Shown here in pieces: positions 22,879 to 32,282 of a stretch of DNA of 64,000 bases (within the stretch, counting starts at the first letter, position 1; each line of letters starts with the position of its first letter). This DNA is from Halovivax limisalsi (GTDB lineage Archaea > Halobacteriota > Halobacteria > Halobacteriales > Natrialbaceae): positions 1,178,001-1,242,000 of the forward strand of contig NZ_CP095757.1 of NCBI RefSeq assembly GCF_023093535.1, read 5' to 3'. The notes beneath the pieces were generated by a model. It saw only the letters and a list, made by a program, of their open reading frames with translations. It was not told the DNA's origin and searched no databases. Made by a program: the position numbers and the translations under genes.

Positions 22879-23508
22879 ATGCCAGCCATCGCACTGCCCC
22901 ACGACGCGAAGGCGGGGCCGACGAAGTCGGAGGTTCGTGCCGTCCTGCGGTCGAAGCTCGACCCCGGCCCGGACGACCACGTCGTCGAGGTCGGCTCTTG
23001 CACGGGCGCCGTGACGATCGAACTCGCCAGGGACGCGGGCCGCGTGACGGCGCTCGAACGGAAGGCCGAGCGACTCGAGACGACCGAGAAGAACCTCGCG
23101 GCGAACGCCGACCTGGTGGGGGCGGAGGTCGAACTTCGCGATACCGAGGCCCCCGAGGGCCTTCCCGACGACGCCGACGCGCTCTTTCTCGGCGGCAGCC
23201 GGAACTACGAGGCGGTTCTCGATCACGCCGTCGAGACCGGCGTCGATCGAATCGTCATGAACGTCTCCCGGCTGGAAGTCGCCGGGCGGGCCGCGCAGGC
23301 CTTCCGCGACCGCGAGATCCTCGAGGAGGTCGTCCAGTTTCAGGTCGGCCACGGCTACGAACTCGCCGGCGCGACGAGTTTCGACGCGGACAATCCGGTG
23401 TACATGCTCGTCGGAGATGCCTCCAGCGACGGCGAGCCCGGCGACGACGAAGCGGGCCCGGTCGCGACTGACGGCGGCGGGCGCGACACCGGGGGTGCCG
23501 GACCGTGA
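22879..23508 (+). CDS. cbiT: CbiT, cobalt-precorrin-6B C15-methyltransferase
   Basis: 209 residues from the ATG at 22879; a TTG at 22855 would add eight residues. The Rossmann-type SAM site reads VVEVGSCTGAVTIELARDAG, preceded by the family start LPHDAKAGPTKSEVRA. CbiT methylates C15 and decarboxylates the C12 acetate. The last 35 residues are an acidic tail. It is the first gene of the operon, and its stop overlaps the cbiL GTG. Confidence 0.93.
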   Translation: MPAIALPHDAKAGPTKSEVRAVLRSKLDPGPDDHVVEVGSCTGAVTIELARDAGRVTALERKAERLETTEKNLAANADLVGAEVELRDTEAPEGLPDDADALFLGGSRNYEAVLDHAVETGVDRIVMNVSRLEVAGRAAQAFRDREILEEVVQFQVGHGYELAGATSFDADNPVYMLVGDASSDGEPGDDEAGPVATDGGGRDTGGAGP

Positions 23509-24338
23509 CGCTCTACGGCGTCGGGCTGGGTCCCGGCGAGGCCGACCTCGTCACGGTACGCGGGAAGGAAGTGCTCGAAACCGCCGACGTGGTCTACTCG
23601 CCGGGTCGGCTCTCGCGGTCGGTCGCGCTCGAACACGTCGACGAACCGGTCGTCGGCGACCTCGACTTTCCGATGACGAAAGACGAGGAGAAGCTACGAG
23701 CGGCCTGGAAGGAGGCCGCGGCGGAGATCGCGCCGAACGCCCGCGACGGCGACGTCGCGTTCGTCACGCTCGGCGATCCGAACGTCTACTCGACGTTCGG
23801 CCACCTCCGGCGGACGATGCGCGCGCTGCACCCGGCCGTCGACCTGGAGATCGTCCCCGGCGTCAGCGCAGTGACCGCGTTCGCGACCGCACTCGGGGTC
23901 GAGATCGAAGCGGGGGCGGGACTCGCGCTCCGCGAGGCCGCCGGCGGCGCGAGTCCGACGGGTCCAGATCGGCTGATCCTCTTCAAGGTCACCGACGCAC
24001 CCGCGACGCACGAGGGACTCGTCGACGCCGGCTACGACGTCCGCTACGGGCGCCGGCTGTTCATGGAACAGGGCGAAACGATCGTCACCGACGATCCGGA
24101 AGCGATCGCCGAGCGCGACTACTACACCCTCGCGTACGCCGAGCGCGCGGACCTCGAGATCGAACCGGCGACGGCCGACTTCGAGGCGGCGTCCTCGCGG
24201 TCGACTGCAGCGGAGACCGGGGACGATGGGTCCGAGCGTCGTCCCCCGTCCGTCGACGGACTGGTCGATTACGAACGGGCCGAGGGCTGTGACAGCGGGT
24301 TCGACGACTGGCATCGGCAGTGGGGTGGGTTTCCGTGA
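23505..24338 (+). CDS. cbiL: CbiL, cobalt-factor-II C20-methyltransferase
   Basis: 277 residues, starting at a GTG inside GTGA overlapping the cbiT stop. The tetrapyrrole methylase motifs are YGVGLGPGEADLVTVRGKEV, FVTLGDPNVYSTFGHL and IVPGVSAVTAFATALGVEI. The GDPNVYSTF form is typical of CbiL/CobI. It adds a methyl at C20. There is an acidic spacer near residues 225-250 before the conserved C-terminus. Confidence 0.93.
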   Translation: MTLYGVGLGPGEADLVTVRGKEVLETADVVYSPGRLSRSVALEHVDEPVVGDLDFPMTKDEEKLRAAWKEAAAEIAPNARDGDVAFVTLGDPNVYSTFGHLRRTMRALHPAVDLEIVPGVSAVTAFATALGVEIEAGAGLALREAAGGASPTGPDRLILFKVTDAPATHEGLVDAGYDVRYGRRLFMEQGETIVTDDPEAIAERDYYTLAYAERADLEIEPATADFEAASSRSTAAETGDDGSERRPPSVDGLVDYERAEGCDSGFDDWHRQWGGFP

Positions 24339-25276
24339 GCGACGACCCGGCGTCGGACCCACAGACGGCGATCGACGCGGCGAGCGACGGTCGAGGCGGG
24401 GACCTCGATGACCGCGTCCACGCCCACAGCGCCGGCGACGAGCAGGAGGGGATCCCGTTCGTCGGCGCCGGACCCGGCGACCCGCGCTTGTTGACTGTCG
24501 CCGGGACGGAGCTGCTCGCGGACGCCGACCTCGTCGTCCACGCGGGGTCGCTGGTCAACAGCGAGCTGTTGGACGAGTACTGCGGCCACGCCGAGCTGGT
24601 GAACTCGGTCGGCAAGGACCTCGAGGAACTGATCCCGCTGATGCGGGACGCCTACGAGGCGGGCCGGAACGTGGTTCGACTCCACAGCGGCGATCCCGCG
24701 ATCTACGGCGCGGCCCTGGAACAGATGGACGCCCTGGAACACGAGGGCGTCCCGACCTACTTCGTCCCCGGGGTCACCTCGGCCTTCGCGGCCAGCGCGA
24801 CGCTGCGAACCCAACTGACGCTCAACGAGGTTGCGAATCACGTCGCCTTCACCCGGCCGCAGGGCAAGACCCTGAGCCCGGAGGAGGACCACATCTCCGA
24901 GTTCGTCGGGATGGGCGACGTGACGACCTGCATCTACCTCGGGACCCACGCCGTCCGGGAGACGATGGATCGGCTGCTCGAGGACGGCCGCGATCCCGAG
25001 ACGCCCGTTGCGGTGATCTACCACGCCTCCTGGCCGGACGAGGACGTCATCGTCGGCTCCATCGACGACATCGCGGACAAGGTGGAGGACGCGGGGTACC
25101 GGGCGTCGGCGCTGGTCGTCATCGGCGACGCCGTGACCGGCGCCGGGTACGAGCGATCGTACCTCTACGGCGATTGGGCGAATCGTGGCCCCGATTCGAG
25201 CGAGGGGAACGAGACGGACGCACGGGCGAAGGAACCGGACGCGCAAGCGACCGAAACGCACGCGGAGGACGACTGA
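24335..25276 (+). CDS. cbiF: CbiF, cobalt-precorrin-4 C11-methyltransferase
   Basis: 313 residues, GTG start overlapping the cbiL stop. It has a polar 40-residue extension, then IPFVGAGPGDPRLLTVAGTE, VVHAGSLVN, VVRLHSGDPAIYGAALEQM and VPGVTSAFAASATLRTQLTL, all typical of CbiF/CobM. It methylates C11 before ring contraction products are processed by CbiG. The C-terminal 30 residues are acidic and low-complexity. Confidence 0.94.
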   Translation: MSDDPASDPQTAIDAASDGRGGDLDDRVHAHSAGDEQEGIPFVGAGPGDPRLLTVAGTELLADADLVVHAGSLVNSELLDEYCGHAELVNSVGKDLEELIPLMRDAYEAGRNVVRLHSGDPAIYGAALEQMDALEHEGVPTYFVPGVTSAFAASATLRTQLTLNEVANHVAFTRPQGKTLSPEEDHISEFVGMGDVTTCIYLGTHAVRETMDRLLEDGRDPETPVAVIYHASWPDEDVIVGSIDDIADKVEDAGYRASALVVIGDAVTGAGYERSYLYGDWANRGPDSSEGNETDARAKEPDAQATETHAEDD

Positions 25277-25278
25277 CC

Positions 25279-26274
25279 ATGAGTACGGACAACGCTGACA
25301 GCGCGAACGAGGATTCGGAATCGGACTCGGACGGCGGACACTGTTCCACGCCGGATTCGGACGGGGAGGTCGCCGAGGAGATCGCAATCATCTCCTTCGA
25401 ACGGAAGCTGGACACCGCCGAAGAGATCGAAGCGGAGCTCGGCGATCGCTACGAAACGATCGACGTCATCGAGTACCACGGCGACGTCTTCGCGGAGCAC
25501 TGGGGCGAGTACGACTGCTTCGTCGGGTTGATGGCCTCGGGGATCGCGATGCGCAAGACCGCCCACCTGCTCGACGACAAGTGGGACGATCCCGCGATCT
25601 GCGTCGTCGACGAGGAACTGACGTGGGCCATTCCGATCACGGGCGGGCACCACGGCGCGAACCAGGTCGCACAGGACCTGGCGACGATGGGCGCCGTCCC
25701 GGCGATGACGACCGCGAGCGAGGCCGCCGGCAAGCAGGGCGTCGAGTCGAAGGCGAAGGCGATGGACGCCCACGTCGTCAACGGCGACTCGACGGTCAAG
25801 ACGAACCTCGCCGTCCTCGACGACGAACTCGGCCCCGTCGCCCGACTCGACGGCCCGAAGGCGGTCCTCGTCGGCGACGACGTGACGGTGCTCAAGCGCA
25901 ACAAGGACGACGGCATCGTCCTCGGAACGGGCAGCGTCTCCGGCGCGAGCAAAGGGGCCTTCCTCGCAGCCTGGGAAGAGGCCCTCGAGCAAACCGACTA
26001 CGACGTCGACGACGTCGAGTTCGTCGGCACCGCGACTCGGAAGGAAGACGAGGAAGGACTGCTCGAGGCCGCCCGGGAGTTCGATCTGGGCGTCGTCGCC
26101 TTCGACAAGGAGACGCTACTCGAACACGAGGGGCCGACCCCCTCGAAATCGAAGGAGTTGATCGGCTGGCCCGGCGTCTCCGAGGCCTCCGCGATCGCGG
26201 GCGGTGCGGAACAGGAACTGGTCCTCGAGAAGATCAGCTACGAGAACGAGGTTACGGTGGCGATCGGTCGATGA
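25279..26274 (+). CDS. cbiG: CbiG, cobalt-precorrin-5A hydrolase
   Basis: 331 residues from the ATG at 25279, two bases after the cbiF stop. It opens the delta-lactone with loss of acetaldehyde. Conserved stretches are FVGLMASGIAMRKTAHLL, GGHHGANQVAQDLATMGAVP and the C-terminal CbiG_C part FVGTATRKEDEEGLLEAARE. A 35-residue acidic extension comes first. The end overlaps the cbiH1 ATG. Confidence 0.93.
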   Translation: MSTDNADSANEDSESDSDGGHCSTPDSDGEVAEEIAIISFERKLDTAEEIEAELGDRYETIDVIEYHGDVFAEHWGEYDCFVGLMASGIAMRKTAHLLDDKWDDPAICVVDEELTWAIPITGGHHGANQVAQDLATMGAVPAMTTASEAAGKQGVESKAKAMDAHVVNGDSTVKTNLAVLDDELGPVARLDGPKAVLVGDDVTVLKRNKDDGIVLGTGSVSGASKGAFLAAWEEALEQTDYDVDDVEFVGTATRKEDEEGLLEAAREFDLGVVAFDKETLLEHEGPTPSKSKELIGWPGVSEASAIAGGAEQELVLEKISYENEVTVAIGR

Positions 26275-27149
26275 GTTCGGACGCCGAATCGGCCGATGCG
26301 GCGGCCGGCGGCACCCCCGACGACCACGGCACCCTCTACGTCGTCGGTATCGGCCCGGGCCTCCCCGACCACATGACCAAACGGGCAAAGGCGGTCATCG
26401 AGTCGGCCGACGTCGTCATCGCCTCCGATCTCTACCAGGCGTTCCTCCGCGAGGACGGAACCCTTCCCCCGGAGGACGCCGTCGACGAAGACGGGATCGC
26501 CACCCGCGAGGACGGTTTCGAACAGGAGATCGTCCGCTCGACGATGGGTCGGCAGGTCGAACTCACGCGCGCGGCGTTCGATCACGTCCGCGAGGGCAAA
26601 GACGTCGCTCACGTCTCCGGCGGCGATCCGTCGGTCTACGGCAAGTCCGACCTCGTCTTCAAGATGGCCGAGGACGAGGACGCGACGGACGTGCCGATCG
26701 AGATCGTCCCCGGCCTGACCGCGGCGCTGGGCGGCGCGGCCACCGTCGGCGCGCCGCTGTGCAACGACTTCTGTACCGTGTCGCTGTCGGACAAGTGGCG
26801 CGGCTGGGACGAGATCGAGGAGAAGCTGCGGGCGGCGGCGATCAGCGACTTCGTGATCGTGCTCTACAACTGCTGGCGAAACTACGAAAAGGCGGTCGAG
26901 ATCGTTCGCGAAGAACGGACGGACGACGCTTACGTTGCCATCGTCAACGACGCGGGCCGCGCGGACGCCGGCCGGAACGGCGAGAGCCAACACGTTACGA
27001 CCCTCGGCGAGGCCGCCGCCCACGACGACAAGGTCTCGGGGATGGGTACCTCGCTGATCATCGGCACCCACGAGACCGAGACCTGGCGCAACGACGACCG
27101 AACGTACCTCGTCACCCCGCGCGGCGGGCGCGACGTCGAGGACTTCTGA
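26271..27149 (+). CDS. cbiH1: CbiH-type C17-methyltransferase, first copy
   Basis: 292 residues. The motifs are LYVVGIGPGLPDHMTKRAKA, HVSGGDPSVYGKSDLVFKM and IVPGLTAALGGAATVGAPLC, with DFCTVSLSDKWRGW, of the CobJ/CbiH class. The family methylates C17 with ring contraction. It has a weak variant at the third motif (LGGAAT in place of AAQAAA-like sequence). Two CbiH-like genes in tandem suggest divided roles. Confidence 0.88.
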   Translation: MSSDAESADAAAGGTPDDHGTLYVVGIGPGLPDHMTKRAKAVIESADVVIASDLYQAFLREDGTLPPEDAVDEDGIATREDGFEQEIVRSTMGRQVELTRAAFDHVREGKDVAHVSGGDPSVYGKSDLVFKMAEDEDATDVPIEIVPGLTAALGGAATVGAPLCNDFCTVSLSDKWRGWDEIEEKLRAAAISDFVIVLYNCWRNYEKAVEIVREERTDDAYVAIVNDAGRADAGRNGESQHVTTLGEAAAHDDKVSGMGTSLIIGTHETETWRNDDRTYLVTPRGGRDVEDF

Positions 27150-27168
27150 AACTGACAGCCACGAACCC

Positions 27169-28155
27169 ATGAGTACGGATACCAACGCAGACGCAGACGC
27201 CGAATCGACTTCCAACTGCGGCGGCTCGAGCGGCGACAGCGGCGGCGACTCGAGCGAGTCGAAGTGCGGTGCTTCCTCGAGCCCCGCTTCCTCGTCTTCG
27301 AGTCGCTGCGGCGCCTCGAATTCCGACGACTCGGGCAGCAACGAAAAGGAGGTCGGCGCGACCGTCGACGACTTCGACGCCGACCCGGGGCAGTTGACCG
27401 CCGTCGGCCTCGGCCCCGGACAGCCGGAGGGGATGACCGAGCGGGCGAAGACGGCGCTGCTCGACGCCGATCACATCGTCGGCTATACGACCTACATCGA
27501 GCTCCTTCCCGACGAGATCACCGAGCAGGCCGACGAGATCTACGACACGCCGATGTGCGGTGAAGTGTCGCGCACCGAGGAGGCGATCGACCGGACGCTG
27601 GCGGGCAACGACGTCGCGATCGTCGGCAGCGGCGACCCCAACGTCTACGCGCTCGCGGGCCTGGCCCTGGAGATCCTCGAGTCGAAAGGTGCGACGGCCT
27701 CGATGGTCGACTTCGACGTGGTGCCCGGCGTCCCCGCCGCGCAGTCCTGTGCTGCTCGACTCGGCGCGCCGCTGGTGAACGACACCGTCTCGATCTCGCT
27801 GTCGGATCACCTCGTCCCGATGCCGGAGATCGAGTCGCGACTGCACGCGGTCGCGAGCGAGAGTTTTACGATCACGATCTACAACCCGTGGAGCCGCAAG
27901 CGTCGCGAGAACTTCGAGAAGGCCTGCGAAATCCTGCTCACCCACCGCGACGCGGACACGCCCGTCGGGATCGTCCACGGCGCCGGTCGCGAGGACGAGG
28001 CGGTTCTGATCACCGAACTCGGCGAGCTCGAGGACTTCGGCGAGCGCGAGATCGTCGACATGACGACGACGATCGTCGTCGGCACCGAGGACACCTACGT
28101 CTGGGACGACCGGATGGTTCGCCCGCGGGGCTACGAGACGAAGTACGAGTACTGA
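27169..28155 (+). CDS. cbiH2: CbiH-type C17-methyltransferase, second copy
   Basis: 328 residues. The catalytic part (from about 70) shows LTAVGLGPGQPEGMTERAKT, VGYTTYIELLP, IVGSGDPNVYALAGLALEIL, VVPGVPAAQSCAARLGAPLV and DTVSISLSDHLVPM, a more canonical CobJ/CbiH than copy one. The first 65 residues are a Ser/Gly-rich, disordered segment with three Cys-Gly pairs (CGGSSG, CGASSS, CGASNS), unusual for this family and possibly metal-binding. Confidence 0.9.
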   Translation: MSTDTNADADAESTSNCGGSSGDSGGDSSESKCGASSSPASSSSSRCGASNSDDSGSNEKEVGATVDDFDADPGQLTAVGLGPGQPEGMTERAKTALLDADHIVGYTTYIELLPDEITEQADEIYDTPMCGEVSRTEEAIDRTLAGNDVAIVGSGDPNVYALAGLALEILESKGATASMVDFDVVPGVPAAQSCAARLGAPLVNDTVSISLSDHLVPMPEIESRLHAVASESFTITIYNPWSRKRRENFEKACEILLTHRDADTPVGIVHGAGREDEAVLITELGELEDFGEREIVDMTTTIVVGTEDTYVWDDRMVRPRGYETKYEY

Positions 28156-28157
28156 CG

Positions 28158-28424
28158 ATGGCGCGATACGAAGTCACCATCGAGAAAGAGGCCTGCGACG
28201 GGATCTTCGCCTGCCTGACCCGCGACCCGCGGTTCGTGGAGGGAACGGACGGGCTCGCGACGATCGATCCCGGCGCGGATCCGGTCTACGACTGCGAGGG
28301 CGAGGTCGCGGACACCGACGACCGCGTCGTCGCGACGTTCGACGACGACCGCATCGACGAAGCACGGCAGGCCGCGGCGGCCTGCCCGACGGACGCCATC
28401 GTCGTCCGGGAGGTGGGCGAATGA
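28158..28424 (+). CDS. Ferredoxin-like protein of the cob operon
   Basis: 88 residues. Cys13 and Cys18 (ACDGIFACLTRDPRF) with a C-terminal CPTDAI give a C-x5-C ... CP pattern, as in mono-cluster [3Fe-4S] ferredoxins related to P450 partners. It lies two bases after cbiH2 and overlaps the next gene by four bases, so it probably feeds electrons to a step in this pathway, perhaps CbiH or CbiX. That role is inferred from context. Confidence 0.8.
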   Translation: MARYEVTIEKEACDGIFACLTRDPRFVEGTDGLATIDPGADPVYDCEGEVADTDDRVVATFDDDRIDEARQAAAACPTDAIVVREVGE

Positions 28425-29137
28425 GTGAGACCGAACCCGCGACCGATATCGACGTCCCGGCGGACCCGCTCGCGGGCCACCCCGCGACGGCGTACTTCTG
28501 GGGGCACGTCGCCGGCAGCGGCGACGTAACGGCTGACGGCATCGAGGTCGTCACGAACGACGAGGAGTCCGCACGGGTACTCGCGGCGATCGCAGGCGGC
28601 GACGTCGCCCACGAGCGGACGACTCGCGAGTACGCCCACGACACGTCGATCACCCGGACCGAGGACGAGTACACGCTCTCGATCGGCGCGAACGGGGACG
28701 GAGACGACGCGGCGTCGACCCTCCTCGGTCGCGACAGCAGGCTCGGACTGCCCGTCGACGGCCGCGGTACCTACCGCTTCGGCGCCTTCACCGAGTACGA
28801 CCGCGAACTGCTCCGCGGACTGCTCGAGGGCTGCGGCACGGTCTGCTTCAAGTCCTCGAGCGGTACCGTCGGGATCTCGTTCGTCCACGACGATCGCGAG
28901 CTACTCGACCTCGTTCGCGAGCTGCTCGCCGACTGTCCCGTCGACGCCCCGGTCGGAGCGCTCTCCGAAACGTCGTCCGGGGGCTACTGGTTCGGCATCG
29001 ACGACGAAGCTGCGCCCGCGTTCGGGACCTGGTGCTACGAGAACTGCGAGGAAACCGGACTGTTCGCGCCGAGTCGACGCCGCAAGCTCGAGTCCAGCCT
29101 CGAGCAGGCGTCGGCGTACGGCGGGGCGGAGGACTGA
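28421..29137 (+). CDS. Conserved cob-cluster protein, unknown function
   Basis: 238 residues in two halves. Residues 40-100 are acidic. Residues 110-235 read YRFGAFTEYDRELLRGLLEG, CGTVCFKSSSGTVGISFVHD, DDRELLDLVRELLADCP and GYWFGIDDEAAPAFGTWCYE. The GLLEGCGTV...DRELLDLVRELL pattern vaguely recalls a LAGLIDADG-like fold, but no catalytic motif is clear. Several Cys may bind a metal or cluster. It is tightly embedded (4-bp overlap upstream, 8-bp gap to cbiX), so a cobalamin-related function is likely. Confidence 0.6.
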   Translation: MSETEPATDIDVPADPLAGHPATAYFWGHVAGSGDVTADGIEVVTNDEESARVLAAIAGGDVAHERTTREYAHDTSITRTEDEYTLSIGANGDGDDAASTLLGRDSRLGLPVDGRGTYRFGAFTEYDRELLRGLLEGCGTVCFKSSSGTVGISFVHDDRELLDLVRELLADCPVDAPVGALSETSSGGYWFGIDDEAAPAFGTWCYENCEETGLFAPSRRRKLESSLEQASAYGGAED

Positions 29138-29145
29138 CTCGATCG

Positions 29146-30378
29146 ATGCACGCGCCCGACGACTCCGCATCCGTATCCGCCCCCGATTTCGAGGACGAGG
29201 CCGTCCTGCTCGTCGGCCACGGCTCCCGTCGCGAGGCGTCGAACGAGCAGGTCCGCGAACTGGCCGCCGGCCTCGAAGCCCGACTCGGGATCCCCGTCGA
29301 CGCGGCGTTCATCGAACTCGCCGAGCCGTCGCTCGAAGAAGCGTTCGCCGAACTGGCGGCGGTTACGAGCCGGATCGTCGTCGTCCACTGCTCGTTGTTC
29401 GCCGCCGGACACGTCAAGACCGACGTCCCGCTGGCGATCGAGCGGGCCCGGTCGGCCCACGCCGTCGAGATCGCGAACGGGCGCCACCTCGGCGTTCACC
29501 CGGCGATCCTGGCTCTGCTCGACGACCGCGCCGCGGCCGTCGAGCGCGACCTCGGGGTCGACCGCGAGGCGGACGAGGTCGCCGTCGCGCTCTGCGCCAG
29601 GGGCTCAAGCGACCCGGACGCCAACGCCGACGTGCACAAGCTGGCCCGGTTGCTGTACGAGGGGCGCGCGTTCGACCGGGTCGAACCGACGTTCATCGGG
29701 GTCACGGAGCCGACCCTCGACGAGACGTTACACGACCTCTCGAAGTTTCGGCCCGACGCCGTCGTCGTGCTGCCGTACATGCTGGGCGACGGCGTGCTCA
29801 CCCAGCGCATCCGCGACTGGACCGCGGAGTTCGACGACGACTATCCCTACGTCGACGCGCTGGCCGGTGAGCCGCTCGGAACGGACTCGCGACTCCTGGA
29901 CGTCTTCGCCGATCGGTGGCAGGCGGCTCGCACCGAGAGCGTCTCGATGTCCTGCGACACCTGCAAGTACAAGGTCGACCTGGCGGGCTACGAGGAGGAC
30001 GTCGGCGGCGCTCGCGCCATGCTCCGGGCGCTGACCCACCAGGAAGCCCACGCCGACCGCGACGACGTCGACGACGAACCCCATTCTCACGACGCACCTG
30101 ACAAACACCTCGCGGTGTGTACGAACCGGACCTGCGCCGAGATGGGGTCGCCGGCCGTTCTGGAGCGCCTGCGACAGGCGATCCGGGATACCGAGGACTG
30201 CGACGCCCGCGTCACGCGGTCGTCCTGTCTGGGACGCTGCGGCGACGGGCCGATGGTCGCGGTCTACCCCGACGGCGTCTGGTACGGCGGCGTCGAACCC
30301 ACCGACGCGGACAGGATCGTTTCCGACCACGTCGACGGAGATCGCATCGTGAGCGACCTCGTCGATGCGACGCTGTAG
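29146..30378 (+). CDS. cbiX: CbiX-type cobaltochelatase with C-terminal [2Fe-2S] domain
   Basis: 410 residues. Two CbiX half-domains occur: one beginning AVLLVGHGSRREASNEQVRE with HCSLFAAGHVKTDVP, and one with VAVALCARGSSDPDANADVH and VVLPYMLGDGVLTQRI. A Cys-containing linker (SCDTCKYKVD) and a His-rich stretch follow. The end is a thioredoxin-like [2Fe-2S] domain with CTNRTC and SSCLGRCGDGP (C-x4-C and C-x3-C). It inserts Co into sirohydrochlorin early in the pathway; the role of the cluster is unclear. Confidence 0.92.
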   Translation: MHAPDDSASVSAPDFEDEAVLLVGHGSRREASNEQVRELAAGLEARLGIPVDAAFIELAEPSLEEAFAELAAVTSRIVVVHCSLFAAGHVKTDVPLAIERARSAHAVEIANGRHLGVHPAILALLDDRAAAVERDLGVDREADEVAVALCARGSSDPDANADVHKLARLLYEGRAFDRVEPTFIGVTEPTLDETLHDLSKFRPDAVVVLPYMLGDGVLTQRIRDWTAEFDDDYPYVDALAGEPLGTDSRLLDVFADRWQAARTESVSMSCDTCKYKVDLAGYEEDVGGARAMLRALTHQEAHADRDDVDDEPHSHDAPDKHLAVCTNRTCAEMGSPAVLERLRQAIRDTEDCDARVTRSSCLGRCGDGPMVAVYPDGVWYGGVEPTDADRIVSDHVDGDRIVSDLVDATL

Positions 30379-30432
30379 CACAGCTAGCCGACCGAGCACG
30401 CGAAATCACCACCCAAACTACGGATATCATAC

Positions 30433-30804
30433 ATGAGCTGCCACGAAATCGAAGCGCTGCGACTCGGACTGATGACCGTCCTCGGCGTCGGGGACGAGGA
30501 CGCCCGCGAACACGCGGAGGCGGAACTAGCGGGACACAAGGAGGGGCCGATCGAGGGGCTCGTCGAAGCCGAGAGCCTCACCGAGATCGAGCGCCACCTC
30601 GATGCGGCGCTGGTCGACCTCGAGGCGGAAGTCGCCGAACTGGACCCGACCGACCAGGAGTACGACTACACGCGCGGCCGGTTGCTCGAGGTGCGAAACG
30701 CCGAACGGGCGATCGGACGACTGCGCGACCAGGGCGCCGGCATCGTCGACGGACTGGGCGAGGCTCACCACACGCTGCACGAACTCTTCCCGGTCGAGGA
30801 GTGA
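30433..30804 (+). CDS. DUF3209 family protein
   Basis: 123 residues, starting MSCHEIEALRLGLMTVLGVG, helical and acidic. DUF3209 proteins occur next to cbiX in haloarchaeal cob clusters; function unknown. The conserved Cys3/His4 (SCHE) and the late His pair (EAHHTLHELF) could bind metal, so a cobalt-handling role is a reasonable guess. There are 54 nt after cbiX and two bases before the next gene. Confidence 0.85.
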   Translation: MSCHEIEALRLGLMTVLGVGDEDAREHAEAELAGHKEGPIEGLVEAESLTEIERHLDAALVDLEAEVAELDPTDQEYDYTRGRLLEVRNAERAIGRLRDQGAGIVDGLGEAHHTLHELFPVEE

Positions 30805-30806
30805 CG

Positions 30807-32081
30807 ATGTCGGACGCCAGCACGCCGGTCGACGACCGGCCGGGCGCCGTCAGGCGCACCGTCCTCGGGGAGATCGAACCGGCCCGGAGCCGGCACATGT
30901 GGACCCGATCGGCCGTCTGCCTCGTGGACGACCTCGTCGTCGCGGGGACCTGGGACGGAACCGTCACCGCACGCGATCGGGAGACGCTCGACCCGCGGTG
31001 GTCGGTCGAGTGGTCGGAGCATCCAGTCACGCTCGCCGCCGGCGGCGGGACGCTCGTCGTCGGCGGGCGCGGCGTATCGGGTCGGCTCGCCGGGCTCGAT
31101 CCCGCAACCGGCGACCGACGCTGGACCGTCGACACCGCCGGCGACCTGGGCGCGTCGGACCGGGACGGGTCAACCCCCGATCGGCTCTTCGAACTGCCGT
31201 ACGTCGTCGACGCGACGGTCGAATCGACGAGCGGGCGCGTCTACGCCGCCGCCCGACGGTACGAGCGAGACGGGGACCGCCGGCGCTGGTGGAGCGTCGT
31301 CGACGCGTTCGACCGCGACGGCGCGGCTCGCTGGCGGTACGAGACCGACGCCTCGCCGATCGCACTCGACCTGGACGACGCCGGCGAGCGGCTGGCGGTG
31401 GCGTACAACCGCTGCATGGGCGACCACGACACCGGACTCGTCGTCCTCGACGCCGACACCGGCGACCGCCGCTGGGACTGGGACCCGGGGACCGAAGGCG
31501 ACCGTCGCGTCGGTGACGTCGCCATCGACGGCGATCGAGTCGCGGTCGCCAGTCACGGCGACAAGCGCGGCTACTTGCTCGGTCCCGGCGGTCGCGAACG
31601 CTGGCGCGTCGATCTGGCCATCCCGACCGAGATCGGGGACGAGACGCTCTACGCCTACCCGAACCACGTCCACGCGAACGACGGGCGGGTCGCGTTCGTC
31701 ACCGGAAACACGTACGCACGCGAGGGCCGCGAAACAGAGGCGCGACACCCGAACGAACACGCGATCACCGCGGTCGACGCGGACGGGTCGCCGCTGTGGG
31801 AGGGCGAACTCGAGGGCTTCGTCCACGAACTCGCGACGGAGGGCGACGCGATCGTCGTCCCGTGTGCGGGGAATTTCCGCGTCCGCGACCCCGATCGACA
31901 CGCCGTTCGCACGTTCGACCTGGCGGCGGGCGACGGAGACGTGCGGCGCGTCGACGGCGTCCCGACCGCGGCGGCGGTCTCGGGCGAGACGGTCGCCGCG
32001 ATCGAAGAACCCGTCGCGTATCACGACGACGAGCAGGTACGGGGCGAGTACGCGCTGTGGGTCTATCCGAACGCTCGGTAG
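30807..32081 (+). CDS. PQQ-like beta-propeller protein of the cob cluster
   Basis: 424 residues from the ATG at 30807, two bases after DUF3209. Repeats of the type VVAGTWDGTVTARDRETLDP, GLDPATGDRRWTVDT and VVLDADTGDRRWDWDPG are outer strands of a PQQ/WD-like propeller. No signal peptide is seen, so it should be cytoplasmic. Its place at the end of the operon suggests a scaffold or sensor role in corrin synthesis; no enzyme motif is visible. Confidence 0.8.
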   Translation: MSDASTPVDDRPGAVRRTVLGEIEPARSRHMWTRSAVCLVDDLVVAGTWDGTVTARDRETLDPRWSVEWSEHPVTLAAGGGTLVVGGRGVSGRLAGLDPATGDRRWTVDTAGDLGASDRDGSTPDRLFELPYVVDATVESTSGRVYAAARRYERDGDRRRWWSVVDAFDRDGAARWRYETDASPIALDLDDAGERLAVAYNRCMGDHDTGLVVLDADTGDRRWDWDPGTEGDRRVGDVAIDGDRVAVASHGDKRGYLLGPGGRERWRVDLAIPTEIGDETLYAYPNHVHANDGRVAFVTGNTYAREGRETEARHPNEHAITAVDADGSPLWEGELEGFVHELATEGDAIVVPCAGNFRVRDPDRHAVRTFDLAAGDGDVRRVDGVPTAAAVSGETVAAIEEPVAYHDDEQVRGEYALWVYPNAR

Positions 32082-32282
32082 CTCCTGCCCGACTGCGAGC
32101 CGCCCGACCCCTCACACGCTTTGTGCCGGAGGCCCAATCCGGACCGCGTCCGTCGGAACCGATTGCTGGTACCGATCCCGTAGCACTACTGTCGGATACA
32201 TACCTGTCCGCCGAAGAATTATTTCAATATAAGACAATTATAAATTTCCTTCGTAGTAGGCCGTCCACGATTCGCTGCAGTC

